A DNA stretch of 64,000 nucleotides from Ephemerocybe angulata (Eukaryota; Basidiomycota; Agaricomycetes; Agaricales; Psathyrellaceae), in contig JAACJK010000059.1 of assembly GCA_013368325.1 (NCBI GenBank), positions 124,001-188,000 of the forward strand, written 5' to 3'. The notes beneath the pieces were generated by a model. The model saw only the letters and a list, made by a program, of their open reading frames with translations, was not told the DNA's origin and ran no database searches. This document shows positions 1 through 11,521 of the stretch, piece by piece (positions within the stretch are counted from its first letter, which is position 1; every line of letters begins with the position of its first letter). The position numbers were made by a program, and so were the translations under genes.

Positions 1-1484
1 CCTCCCTGGGCATCTCTATTACCCCCTGATCCACCTTCACCAGGAGGCTGTGGAGCAGAACCGTGCCAGCCCCCCCTCTCCGGGCCCTTCCCCTTCGAAT
101 CACCACGACCACTTCCACCTTCAGGTCCCCTCCTCCCATCAGGCCCCGTTCCGGGTCCACTAAGCGCATCCCACGAAGCATCCGACGCTGCGACCTTGAA
201 CCCCTTCAAGAACAAACACGTATCGTTCTTTCTCCCCTCTCCCCCATCACCAAGCGACAGCATGCGCTCGTCGCACCGCGCATCCGCCGATCCGCTGCTC
301 GTCCACACATATCTCATCGCCTCTCCTCCAGCCCAGCCGGCGTCCCTGGACCCATGCGTCGCCGCCGCTATTGGGACAAGTTCCAATTTATCGTACCCGG
401 GAAGCATGGGCTCGCTGTACGCAGCCATTGCCCACGAGCGCGCCTTTACGGCCCCAGTGATGACATACAGTGGCTGTTTGGGGAGGAAGGGCTTTAGCGC
501 GCGCGCGTGCCCAAAAAGCGCGCCCGCATTGTGTGTGAGGAAGGCTTTCAGGGGCGAGGTGTCGCTGAGGGTGTCGAGTTCTGCCGAGGAAGTTAGCCCT
601 AGCACGCTTCCTTCTGCGTTGGGGCAGTGGAAGTGGAATCTTTAAGCGCGCAGATTGCTTGTCAGTTGTAAAATTTCGGCAGAGAAGCGTGGGTGAAAAG
701 GAGGAGGAAGACGTACGAGGGGGTGTTGAGAGAGTTCGTGAAGTCCATGCGCACCGATGCGCCTTTGACGAGCGTTTTGCCCGCCGCAAAGCGCTGCACG
801 GGCGGCACAGATAGCTCATCCCTGTTCGGTGCCTCCCAACTTGGGAAGGGGATGGACCTGGCAGTGCTCGTAGCATCCGGAGGCGTCACGACTCGGAGTT
901 CACTGTCCTCCTTCTCCCAAATATTGAATAGTCTTTGAAAGTCGTATTGCTCACGGATGATCCCAACATCGCCAGGGACGATTCCGTGGCCAGGGAGAGG
1001 CACTGGGTGCCAGCAGGGAAACCCTTCGCCGAACGCGACCATATTCCGGACGTAGGTCCCAGCGCTTGATGGGGATCGGCGCGGGACCTTTGCTTCCTCT
1101 AGGAGGCTCTAGACAAATGGATTGAGCGAAAGGGCGGGGCATCCGATGGCTGATAGAGAGACTCACTACTTCCCACTTCGAGTCGTTTGGTTTGTCCGAG
1201 TTGTCGTCGTTGTCGTAGTTCGACCCTCCCTGACCGCGATGGTCCGCTACTCGTGGCCCTTCGGCAAGTTTGCCCCTTCGAAATTGACGCTTTATCCTCG
1301 CCGCCCAGATCGATAAGGATGACTTTAGCTTCAACTCCGCCTTGCCTTTCGCATTCCCCAACGAACGAGCGACCACTGGCTCTTCAGTCGGGCTGGGTGC
1401 GACCTTACGGTCAACCACCCTCTCCAGGTCGAGGGGTCCTCCACTGTGAAAGTTGACGAAAGTGATAGTCGAATCTATCTCCAA
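1..1484 (-). CDS. Agaricomycete-specific protein of unknown function (3' end off the window)
   Basis: Exons (minus strand): 1167-1484, 717-1108 and 1-639, running off the left edge. The splices restore one frame: WEV joins SLLEEAKVPRR, and NTPS joins FHFHCPNAEGS. The core reads GTYVRNMVAFGEGFPCWHP, then PGDVGIIREQYDFQRLFNIW. A G-x-P-x-W-x-P block followed by GDVG(I/F)I and a phenylalanine-rich segment recurs, in my recollection, in a family often expanded in mushroom genomes with no assigned function. The C-terminal part turns low-complexity and Gly/Pro/Ser-rich towards the edge. The N-terminal exon is basic and Asp/Asn-rich in its second half. I see no catalytic motif, membrane segment or signal peptide. 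The start at 1484 is the first ATG of the open exon; an earlier 5' exon cannot be excluded. The family call is from memory of the pattern; the exon structure is read directly. Confidence 0.65.
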
Positions 1485-2228
1485 TCAAGGTGAGTCGAAG
1501 TGTGCATAGGCAAGACAGGTGACGGTAGGAGCGTGAACCAGCCTAACCTTTATAGTAGCTCTGTGTCCTGGTCGAGGAGCTAGTGTTGTCGAATATCGCT
1601 GAGGGGTCTGGTGTTAGTAGGGATGTGTTTTGCCGGCCGTCAGACATGGGCGGGGGCAAGGAGGGAGATGGAGATGTGATGGATACTCAGTGAGAGATGA
1701 AAACAGCGTTGCAGAGCCTTTCCCAGTTAATATGTCCCAACTTAGAGTTTGACAGCGGGCTTGAAAGTGGGTGATTAGAGATTGTCAGAGAGAAGATGCG
1801 ACAAGACGCTCGGAAACGAGTGACCAGCCATCGAATGAGGAGGGGCATCGAACGTCGGCGCTCATTGCACTAAATTCAATCATCAAGACAGCAAGGACAC
1901 GACAGAGGCGCACATCACAGATTTCCTTGGATCCCGCACCCGACCAGGTGGGTTGGATTCATCATTGGCCATCGTGCGCCCCTTGTGTCCATTCGTGGTG
2001 TGAGTGAGATCTTTGCAATTGTAAGGTCTATTCACCGTAGCCCAGTCTTGAGGACTTGGCCCTCCTGTAGACTTTTACACGTTAAGCGCCCGTTCGCTTT
2101 GACCTGCACTGACCTTCTGCAAGTTCCCTCCGCCGAACTAGCAAGGCCGAGGTTATTCCGGGGCCGAACAAGGCCCATAACGAATATTAATGTGCTTAGT
2201 ATTAAGTCTAAACGGGATAGGCAGTACG
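1485..2228. other. Intergenic; promoter side of the left-edge gene
   Basis: It separates the 5' end of the left-edge gene from the 3' end of the mL44 gene. Short open frames (such as 1771-2007 and 1985-2287, plus strand) show no recognisable motif. No clear TATA box or repeat was seen. Confidence 0.5.
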
Positions 2229-3415
2229 TTACTTGCGAGGAGCGGGGGGACGAGCAGCAGTGGTCCTATGGGCGGAACCGTATCTGATCTCAGCAGCGAC
2301 GAGCTCAGGAGGCTCGTATGAGCCCTCCTCCACTTCAGGACCGTGCTTGAACACGTCTCCGAGACCCTTGGGGAACGTTGAGCTGGGCAGCTGGATTTCA
2401 TGTTCTGGTCGCGCAGTGAGGAAGACGCGCTGAAGAGAGTCCTCCGCGGCCTAGAAGGGTGTCATGTCAATTCTCGGGGTAAATGTATACTAAACGGGCG
2501 GGAACGCACCCTGAATTCCGCCATCTTGAGCGAGCTGCCGTAGCCCTCTCCAAGCTTATCGGCACCAGAGAAGATGCCGACTACGAACACGGGCGAGTTG
2601 GAGTAGCGACCTGTCTCCTTGAGTAACCGCGACTTTGGCGGCTCGCGGCCGAAGCGGTAGACCATTTCGCTCAGGGCCTTCTTGGGGTCGGAGAAGCGGA
2701 GCAGCGAGCGCAGGTCGACCTGGCGGGCGAGGAAGTAGGAGTGCACGAATTTCCGGGCGGCGAGCAGAGAGTGTTTTTTGTAGATGAGGGCGGTGAGGGA
2801 GCGGGGGATGGAGGCGAGGGCGTCGGAGTGCAGGACGGCGGGCTTTGTTGGCGTTTGGGGCTAGAGGAACGTGTCAGGTTTGGTAGGAGGTGAGAAGAGG
2901 GCGCCACGTACTGTTCTATGCCATTTGAGGAGGGGGGCGGCACCGATTTCGTGGGCGACGCTGGCACAGGTGGCGGGACCGACGTGTGCTGTCAAGGCCT
3001 GCTTCTGCACTCGTGTGGGGAGGTAGGGGTACTTGAATTGGAGGAATTCGCTGGCGAAGAGACCGAGCAGGGTGTTTCCGAGCACCGAGAGCTGTGCATT
3101 CGTCTTCGGTATTCGCTTTTCGTCCGGGTAGTGTTCGCGGTAGGCGTCGACGAAGGAGGGGTGTGTGCACGCCTGGCGCACGTCTTCTTCCGCGTTGAGT
3201 ATGGAGCCGAGGCCTACTCTGTGCGAGAAGGCGGAGAGGGCGGAGGTTGGGACTGGCTGGAGGGTCGCCCAGAGCTCGGGGTCGAACGCGGGTCGGGTGA
3301 CGGTGGACTCTGCAATGAAGGCCTCGCGGGGCGGAAAGTTCTTGGGGATGGCGGAGGGCGTGACGGACGCTAGACGCGATACGCCGGTGACGAGGCGTTT
3401 CTGAACATGGCCCAT
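2229..3415 (-). CDS. MRPL3: Mitochondrial large-subunit ribosomal protein mL44 (RNase III-like fold)
   Basis: Exons (minus strand): 2912-3415, 2510-2860 and 2229-2450, both introns phase 0, giving 358 aa. Residues 1-30 are basic and Ser/Thr-rich with almost no acid, as expected of a mitochondrial presequence. The middle has an RNase III-like helix pattern: HPSFVDAYREHYPDEKR, then NAQLSVLGNTLLGLFASEFL. Active RNase III has an acidic signature near NE.LEFLGD; here this is NAQLSVLGN, so the catalytic acids are absent, as in the mL44/yeast Mrpl3 ribosomal branch. The C-terminal part (GAADKLGEG-like turn, then ASSLKMAEFRAAEDSL-type helix) fits a double-stranded-RNA-binding-like fold. It should be a structural component of the mitoribosome. 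It lies head to head with the RhoGAP gene. The family is fairly sure; the exact N-terminus is less so. Confidence 0.85.
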
Positions 3416-3824
3416 GGGAGGAGAGCGCGGCGGCAGGGGACACGGAGCAGGTCAGGACAGCGCACAGTCCAGCGCGAAACAAAGTACGAAAGCGGAAATG
3501 TCCAGATCCAAATTTTAGTCGCGCGACCCCTCGGCAACGCCCGGCCCCCCACATTTCCCTCCTCCATCCCGCCTCTTCCTTCCTCTCTCCCGTGTATCTC
3601 CCCGTATTTCTGCAGATGTTTTCAGTCCAATTTATGCACGCGAATTCACCATCCGACGAGGAATAGGCGGCGGGAGACCGGGTCCACAGAGCGGTGGCAG
3701 TGCCGGTCCACGTGGACCTGGAGACCGCCGTAATGCACGAGCAGGGCGTGTCCTGCACCGCCCATCGCCCAATCCGACCCATAAGAATCGACCCTCCTTC
3801 GCCCACCACACACTCTCCATCGAC
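3416..3824. promoter_or_regulatory. Shared divergent promoter region, mL44 / RhoGAP gene
   Basis: This 409-bp gap separates two start codons facing away from each other, so it must hold both promoters. It has CT-rich tracts just 5' of the RhoGAP start (plus strand), common at fungal transcription starts. No canonical TATA box was found. Confidence 0.5.
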
Positions 3825-6800
3825 ATGGCAGTCTTATCGCTGCCATTGAACTTTGGAAACTCCTTCTGGTCGCAGGACTATCGGAAGGGTCTCGAGGTCC
3901 TCTTCGACAAGCTAGACCAGGTGCGTAATCTCGACCCAACTACCCTCCTCAACGCCCGTTTATCAGGAATCCGCTAGGGCATCCAAGAAAACGATGAAAT
4001 CGTCGCGTTTATCAGAGTAGGTCGTCCCCGATCTCCCGCACACGCATCCGATGATCTCATTGCGGGGTATCTAGCATCGAGTCAAGGCTGAGAACGAGTA
4101 CGCCAACGCGCTCACCAATCCCCCACTGACCGGCAAGCCTGGTGAGGCAGATCCTCCGTCTACGAGTCTCTGTACTCACTCCGTACAGGCACTGGATTTG
4201 GGAGGGACGAGGGCGCTTCGCTTCTGGTCGCGTTCAGGGGTCTGCAGGGCGAGACAGAGGACCAGGGCCTGATCCACAGAAATATCGCCAAGGACCTCGA
4301 GAGCCTCGTCGCAGACCCCTTCGAAGCCTGGGCCCAAGGCTACAAGGTATGTCCAGCTTCTTTGAGACGGCATCCATATATCTGATCCCCCCACAGGAGC
4401 GCATCCGCGGGAGACGCACCACCGTTGTCGACAATTGGCTCGGCGCCTACGAAGAGGAAATCGCCGCCGTCTCCAAGCTCAAAACCCAATACCTCGACAA
4501 AACCCGTCGCGCAGACGAGGCAGAGGACGAGTGAGTAACCATAGCACCAGTATGCTTCGCCTTCTGATATCCTCTCTAGCGCCAAATTCGCGCCCAACAG
4601 TGGTGCATCGGATACCTACACGACTTCCCCCCGCGTTCGCCCCGTCGATGGCAAGCGGAGGCCTCCCCAGCGGAGTGCTACCGTCTCCGAACGTATCGCC
4701 CAACGTCTCAAAGAAATACAGAAGAAGAGCGTCGAGGTGATCTCTGCCGCAACGACCACCGAAGACCCCAATGCGACTCCAACTGCAAGCCCACCCCCAC
4801 CCCAGATCAAAGTCGACAAAGGCAAGGCCCGGGCCATCGACGACTTTGACGAGGTCACGTCTCCCATCGCGCTGACCCCTGCTGTCGAAACTTCGTCGCC
4901 AATCCAGGCACCGCCTGTAATGCTTTTGGCCGGGCTTTCACTATCGCCGGGGGCTGTATCACAATTGCTTACCCGGGCGGCTGCTGAACTGCCTCTGCGA
5001 TCTGTGCGATTCCCGCTGCTGGGCGAGTACCACGATGCATTCACCGGCGACGAGTTCGTCGCATGGCTGAACAATAACGTTCAGGGGTTCGGGGGCGACC
5101 TCGATGTCGCTGAGGTTGCCGCGCACGAGCTGACAGAACGCGATAATCTCTTGAGACGTCTCGGTGAGATCGGGAACCAGTTTGAGCACTCGGACGACGC
5201 GTGGTACCAGTTTAGGCCAAAGGTGCGTTCAGGCTGTCTCCCCGTACAGGGTGTGGCGTTAACAAAATCCGGCAGGCATTCGATATCGAAGGCAAACACA
5301 CTCGCGAAGTTGAAGCTCCCAAGCCCGTCGAGAGCGGTACTCTACTCAAGCGGACTGGAACCCTTGCGAACTTCGTCAGCAAGGTGCTGAGCACCAACAA
5401 CACTGGCGAGCCGCCATTTGTCAAGCTGAGACACGAGGCTGATGAGGCGGATAAGGCGTACTGTAACGCCGTGCGGAAGCTCGATGTGGAACGTCTGGGC
5501 TTGGAAGAGCATATCGAGGAGCTGCTCAAGGTTCTTCAAAGATGGGAGTCCGAGCGGTTGGCTGCTGTCAAGACAGGTGTGTACTACTCCTCCTTCCATT
5601 CTATTTTTACTTTTCTTCTCGATGAGCTTGCTGATGATCCTTGTTCTGTCTAGTCCTGCTGCAGTACCAAGGAACCCTCACAAACTTGCCCAAGTCGTTG
5701 GAACCTTCGCTGGAGCGCTCGTCGACTCTGATTTCGGCGTACCTGCCCGAATCCGACTTGACGGCTCTCATCGAGGAGTACAGGACCGGACCCTTCAGGC
5801 CCATCCCGCATGTCTACGAATCCGTCTTCCATGAGGAGCCCGACGTCGTCTTCGGTGTTGATCTCCGTCGGTGGGCTGAGGGCTGGCTGGCCGATAATGA
5901 GAAGAAGGAACCTATCCCGCCCGTGTTCACCGCGATGCTGTCTGCGATTGAGCAGGCGTATGCGAAGGCACCGAGCGACATCGAGAAGCGCAAGGCGTGG
6001 ATCTACGAGGTGCCCTTGCCTTCCGTGCATCTCCTCCGCGAGACGCTCAATGCGGTCGAGCCTGGCCATCCTTTCCCTCTTGAGCTGTTCGAGACCTTTG
6101 ACACGCCTGTCATTGCAAGCACGATCAAGCTGTGGTTCTTGGAGATGAACCCGCCGATTGCTCTGTATGAAGGGTGGGATGACTTCAGGAGACTGTACCC
6201 GAATGTTGGTCAAGCTGGCCTTGGCGAGGGTGAGATCACGGAGGAGCAGAGGCTCGCTAATGTTGGGACTGCGCTGCAGAGATTGCCCAAGGTGCATCTG
6301 CTTGTACTGGATGTCCTCATCAAGCACCTCAAACAGTAAGTACCTTCAAAGTCTTAGAGGTATGGATGAGCTGATCGAAGGTTGTGGCGTAGGTTGATTG
6401 AATCGACTACGGTTGAGGAGGCGGATGAGATTTTCATTGCCAAGTTGGCTCTGTCGTTCGGGCGTGCTATCCTGCGTCCCAAGGCAGAGTCCAAGCTTTC
6501 CATTCAGGATCGTCATCCCGCTTGTAAGTACCCCTCTACATTCATCGTTTATCATACTCAATATCGTTCTTAGTGTTGTTCATCGACCTCATCAAGAACT
6601 ACGACGCCATACTGCCGCCCACCATTGCACGCAAGAAGCGCGAATCCGAACGCAAAGTCCCTATCCGCAAGCGCACCGCGCTTATCGACATGCGTCTAAG
6701 CCGCAACAGGCTCTCGGTCGACTCGGACCCCATCGCCCTCCTCACCGCACAGAAGGCAGCACAGAACCCCGGGTACGGTAAGCGCCCGCTCACGCTGAGC

Positions 6801-7607
6801 CCGCCACCGCCACCCCCGCCCCCAGGTGTCGCCTCGAAGCTTGTCCCGCCGCCGCCCCCACCTGCGTCGGTCGTGGAGAGGCTGAAGACGCCCCCTCCTC
6901 CTCCTCCTTCGCTAGTCCCGCCGCCCCCGCCCCCTCCGGGCGTGGTAAGCAAAACGGCGCCTTCGGGTTTTAAAGAGCCTCCTCCTGAGAGCGACGGGCC
7001 CCCCCGTCCTCCTCAATTTAAAGAACCCAAGGCAGATTCAGAGGAGGAGGATTCAGACGACGACGACGATGATGATGATGATGACGATGACGACGACGAC
7101 TCGAGCGGGGACGATACGGCGGGCGGTGCGACTGAGGCGAAGAAGCCGCTCATCGCGCCGCCCCCGCCCCCGCCTGTGACGGCGGTCGTACCTCCCACTC
7201 CCGCGCGCCCTGATAGCGCCTCGCCGTCGAAGGCGGCGTTTAACGACTCGCGCAGCCCGTCGCCCTCGGTTGGGGACGACGTTGTGCTGGGCAGCGGGAA
7301 GCCGAGCATCCGCCGCTCGGGCTCGGGCGATGCGCGTGGGCCGATGACGCGCGGGCCGCGGATGGCGACGAAGGGGCCCAGGGCGCCTGGAGGGCATGCG
7401 AGTAGTGGGAGTGTGAGCAGCATGGTGCAGAATTTGAATAGGAGTGGGGCTGCGAGTCCCGGGCCTGGGGTGGCGAGGGCGGCGAATAGGTTGAGTGGGG
7501 GGAGTCCGGTGAGGAGGCCGAGTAGTATTGTTGGGAGGGGACCGGGTGGGTTCCAGAGGAGGACGATGGCGAGTGATGCGGAGGATGATGTTGTTGATCG
7601 TACTTAG
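3825..7607 (+). CDS. F-BAR / DEP / RhoGAP-fold protein, Rgd2-like
   Basis: Ten exons: 3825-3920, 3978-4016, 4075-4141, 4189-4346, 4397-4530, 4580-5222, 5276-5576, 5654-6335, 6393-6523 and 6574-7607, giving 1094 aa. Order: first F-BAR half (about 1-200: FGNSFWSQDYRKGLEVLF, then IRHRVKAENEYANAL); a Pro/Ser linker; a DEP domain inserted in the F-BAR (about 285-380: FTGDEFVAWL); the second F-BAR coiled coil (about 410-500); a RhoGAP fold (about 545-750, with the FDTPVIAS and PKVHLLVLDVLIKHL helices); then an extended tail with three proline tracts, 15 aspartates in a row, and a basic Ser/Gly-rich end. FCH-DEP-RhoGAP matches yeast Rgd2, a membrane-curvature-binding regulator of Cdc42/Rho5. The usual arginine-finger loop (G-x-x-R-x-S-G) reads W-I-Y-E-V-P here (about residue 594), so GAP activity is doubtful; see findings. 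Confidence 0.85.
7056..7100 (+). repeat. GAY (Asp) codon run
   Basis: Fifteen consecutive GAC/GAT codons inside the RhoGAP protein tail. Mixed GAC and GAT usage suggests it is not a fresh expansion of a single triplet. Confidence 0.95.
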
Positions 7608-8189
7608 GACTGGAAGGGAGGATAGTGGATGGTTGGATGGCTGGCTGGACCGGTGTGGATACTGACTGACTGACGTTGGTTTCTTGGACTTTCTTTCGTT
7701 GTTGCTTGACAAAATTCTTGGTCTTTCGACTCTCTTTGATCTGTTCTATGCTGTTCATCTAGGTGTTGCGATTTTGTCGTCCGGTTATCTGTAGTCGACT
7801 AAGGTTTGGAATGGATTGTGTTTGATACTCTTGCTAGGAATACTGTGATATGATACGTGATACATATGATACTTATATATGCTTTTCTTCTCCGTGTATG
7901 GACTTGGGATTGGGTGGTGTTCGTGGAACCTGGCTTCGGCGACGCGCGTCGGGCGTCCTCGAGTCCCTCGTGGCGACGCATCATTGGGCCAAGACGGAAG
8001 CAGATTATGGGTTACCTGGTTAGGAGCGTTGTAAGAGGTCGTACGTAGCGTTGTCTCAGGAAGCATCCAAGTATGGCCCCGAGCATGCATAACGTTTGTA
8101 CCTTCCAATCAGCCATCGTCCGTTACAAGGTCTCCTCCTAGACTCATCTCTACCACCACCACTCTCACGTCCACCGCCCTTCCGCCACG
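7608..8189. other. 3' UTR of the RhoGAP gene and promoter of the MYND gene
   Basis: T-rich sequence follows the stop, then short AT-rich stretches around 7850-7885, then CT-rich sequence just before 8190. No ORF with recognisable content on either strand. Confidence 0.5.
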
Positions 8190-9120
8190 ATGGATCAAAG
8201 TGGATATCACTTCTTCAAGTTTGGAGAAAATATGTACAAGGGGGGTATGGTCCCGGAGTCTATGGTCTGGTACGCATTCGCGCTGGGCAAAATGGCGAAT
8301 ATGGAGGATGTGTTGCAGTCTGTCCCGACGGCGGATTTGCCTGTGAAGGTTCCTGATGATATGCCCACCGAGTCGGTAGCGTTGGTCTGGAAGACGATGT
8401 GTGAATACTTTCGCGACCCGAGCATGCCAGATATAACAGCAGGTGCGTAGAGCAGTGCAGCTCTGTGAATTCGATGTTGATTGACGAAGCCCCTGTCTCT
8501 CAGCTACCTGCGAAAACGCGAACTCACTCCTCTTGATGTTCGCACCCGGCAGCGAGTTGAAACCCTTCCAGAGACGGTTCCTCACCACCTCGAAGGGCAC
8601 GTTCCTCTTGAAGTGTCTACAGGTTAGTGGAGGCTTCACCCTTGCGAGCCTCGCGTGGGACAGGGGCGACCGCGCGGAGGCGGCTAGGCGTTATCGGGAA
8701 GCGTTGGAGCTCGCGGAGGGGGAGGTGGTGGGGATATTTCGGGGTCGCGAGCCTCGGCCTGGGCTTGAGATGTGGATTGCGAGGGATATTGAGGGGATGA
8801 AAGGGAGGTTGGGGGGTGTTTTGGAGCAGGTGGGGGATGGGTGTGCGGGGTGTGGGAGGGAGGGGAGTGGGCTGAGGAGGTGTGGGAGGTGCGGGAAAGT
8901 CAAGTGTGAGTAGTCTATTTTTTGGAGGGGACCGCGGTATTGATTGGGATGAGATGTTGATGATGCTTTTTTAGATTGCGGTGCTGACTGTCAGAAGGGG
9001 CATTGGAAGTGCGTTATGAGGTTTTGTGCGTGTTGGGTTGTAGCTGAGCCTAACGTTTACTCCAGGATTCATAAGAAGGATTGCAAGCGAGCCAGTGACG
9101 ATCCGACCACCTCAACATGA
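8190..9120 (+). CDS. Small protein with a C-terminal MYND zinc finger
   Basis: Exons: 8190-8442, 8504-8905, 8975-9008 and 9066-9120, giving 247 aa. The first about 200 residues are mostly helical, with a TPR-like piece (WDRGDRAEAARRYREALELA). The C-terminus is a MYND finger: CAGCGREGSGLRRCGRCGKV is completed across two introns by KYCGADCQKGHWKIHKKDC. This supplies C-x2-C, C-x2-C, C-x3-C and the H-x3-C end in register, which fixes the two small 3' exons. MYND fingers bind proline-rich peptides. There is no SET domain, so this is not a Smyd-type methyltransferase. The function of the N-terminal part is unknown; a helical adaptor is the most that can be said. Confidence 0.85.
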
Positions 9121-9370
9121 ACCATAGTTGAGGATGTGTTGGTGCCCGTGCAACGGCCTCAAACCACTCATATACGTACCGGCCCAAGCCCTGGGCGCCG
9201 GGCGCTTATTCCTGAAAGCACGTCCTGTCGCGCACATCTCAACACATTGCTCTCATCATCATCATCGTCGAGTCCATTCTGACATTCCTTTCGGTTTTAC
9301 ATCTTCGCATAAGCAAACTTTCCCCCTCTTCCGATTAACCTGCCGCTTAAGCTCTCACTGGGTCGCGACT

Positions 9371-10102
9371 TCAAATTTCAGGTCCCTCACATTGGCAGTC
9401 ACGGTCGCGCCTCCGACACCCACATTGTCCCTCTTTCTTCACCTTCTTGCGATAGGACTGGGATTTGGTGCGCTTGAGCAACACAGGGTGGATGTGGGGA
9501 ACTGCATGGCGACACCCAGATTATCAATGTTATGGAGCTTCGAAAAGAAACGCAGGAAATAGCTTACCAACGCCTCCCTGTGATATGATCACTCGATGGG
9601 TTGGCAAAAGTTGCAGGAGTCTGTTGATGCGTAAATGGTCAAGCAGTACGAGAGGAACTCTGGGGGGGAAACGAACTCTCCGTCATTGCCGATCGCGAGG
9701 AGGAGGTGCCTCGGGGTGATGCATTTCCGTTTGTGGTCCCTCGCAGCGTTTCCCGATAGCTCAGTAAGTTCCGCCACTAGATATTCGATTACAGCGGCCA
9801 AGTAAACTATCGACAACATACAGCCATGGTTAGCATTGTATGCTCAACTTGAAATAGGTGCTTAACTCACCTGCGGAGGTCACGGGGATCCTCTGGGGTC
9901 TCGTTGTGGCTTCTCTCAGTCTGTGGCGGAATCTGGGTACGGAGAAGACCAGGCCGGCTTTCGCTGTCGAGTAGACTCGAGGAGCGTCGTGCTGCTCTGC
10001 GGTTATGCACTGCTTCACACTTTTTCCTTTGCCCCTGCCCCTGTACAGGCCTTTAATCAAGGTGGGTGGCGAACAAGGGGAGGTGATCAGCTTACGATTT
10101 TC
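9371..10102 (-). pseudogene. Degenerate histone H2A copy with introns retained
   Basis: Remnant exons (minus strand): 9871-10040, 9568-9806 and 9371-9501, with an apparent 5' mini-exon ending at 10096. The first reads GRGKGKSVKQ, later KAGLVFSVPRFRHRLRE. After a phase-1 intron the second reads [14 protein letters not shown], then [20 protein letters not shown]. The last completes SQGGVVPHIHPVLLKRT. These align with the H2A N-tail, alpha1, alpha2, alpha3 and docking domain. Two lesions are visible. The initiator exon, expected to end ATG-TC before the donor, reads AAAATC before GTAAGC (10096-10102). Also, the frame carrying GNDGEF (about 9665) cannot be joined to the frame carrying SQGGV (about 9570) by any plausible intron. 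Acidic-patch residues are partly kept (NDGEF for NDEEL). Retained introns argue for DNA duplication rather than a retrocopy. A sequencing indel could mimic the frame break. Confidence 0.75.
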
Positions 10103-11259
10103 GAGTTTGGGAATTCTTGAAAACGGAAGGAGGGTGAGTAGGCTGCTGTATGGAGGACTTCTCAAAAGAGAGGGGGAGAAACGCCCACCATTACTGCGAT
10201 CCAAGTCGAGTTTGAAAATGTATGCCTGTCAGACTCGAGGGGGTGGACTACAATGCTGGAGATACTTGTTCGTTCGCACTTAAGTACGATTCCTTCCTTA
10301 TAGATACCTAAGTTTAAAGCACTCAGGAATGTGACTAGCTACGAAGGCTCAGAACTTGACCGTGTGATAAAGTTTAAGTAGCACGACGTCAGTTTCACCT
10401 CCTATTGCAACTGGATAGAAGCAATCTACTAGAGTATGTTGCACTTCTAATTAGATCCACTTACTTATGTGGTGTACCACAACATGCTTACGGCGGAATT
10501 TAAGCACAAGAAGCGTGTTCATCGCTTCCTTTGTACCGCAGAAAGATCGATCCAAGTGTGGAAGAGTTCACGAAGTTCGACATGTCAATGTTAAGCGCCA
10601 ATCCATAGATATTCCCGCCTTAGAACGAGCAACAACGTAAGTCTAAATGCTTCCCTCAGTCAGAATCCCTCTCCTAATTGAATATGCTGATTGCGCGCCT
10701 TTCGCCGATGGACAACCGACGGGCGCTTAGCGCTTATCAGGCACAGATCGTGAGCGTGGAAAAGTCGGTTGTTGTGCACGCCAAGTCCTGTCAGTGTCAA
10801 GTCTCAAGAACGATGGTGACCAAATTAATGGATGGCAAAGCCCTTTTCTGTGGTTTGTATAGACTTTGTTTCCTCCACCGCGCACCAATATTTCAGCATA
10901 TATTGTTTCCAATTAGTGTCTGATCCAAGTTCACAGGCCATGGAACGACTCAACAGTTGAAGCTTAGAATCTCGGATATATCTTCCCATTGCCTCTACCC
11001 CGATCTCGTGTTTGAGATGACCAGATGACAATGGTCCGCGAATCCTGTACCTAAAAACCCTCCTGATCCACTTCCACCTCCTCTCCCTTTCATTGCACGA
11101 CGCCTGATTCACTCTTGCCTCCTTTCGACTGCGTCGCAGCCCATAGACAATCTCGCCCAGCTATTTTTGCTCGTACTCGATCGATCGCGGTGAGACGTTC
11201 CGCGGTGGCGGACAACTTGGGAGGCTGACGGGAGGCTGGGAAAGGGGATTATGGAGGTG
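10103..11259. other. Gene-free stretch
   Basis: About 1.2 kb lying 5' of the H2A remnant and upstream of the repeat array. Short frames (10678-10923 plus, 10825-11112 minus) have no recognisable motif and no good splice continuation. The composition is more AT-rich than the flanking genes. Confidence 0.5.
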
Positions 11260-11268
11260 TATATAAGG
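11260..11268 (+). promoter_or_regulatory. TATA box upstream of the repeat array
   Basis: TATATAAGG is followed within about 30-40 bp by CT-rich sequence (11281-11320), the arrangement expected of a TATA promoter firing rightward. The first GTGAGT donor of the array lies about 330 bp downstream. Confidence 0.55.
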
Positions 11269-11521
11269 CTGGGAGGTTGGGCTTCTCTCGCTCAACACTC
11301 TCTTCCCTTCTTCCCTCTAGGATCATCATCATCAGCAGCACCGTCCTCCTTCGCTGCCTCTCTCGTAGAGATTCTAGAGAATGATCTTCATCTGCGTCTC
11401 GCTTGCTCTCTCGAGGAGGGCTCGCTCCCCGGCCCCTTGTGCTGCTCGCCATCCGCAGCATCGTGCGCGATTTCTTTCTCTGACTGCCCGCCGTTGTTGT
11501 TGACGCCACCTCCAGACTTCG

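Noticed and set aside
2916..3809. 297-codon minus-strand frame
   Set aside because: Arg/Pro/Ala-rich translation in another frame of the mL44 gene and its promoter; composition of a shadow frame.
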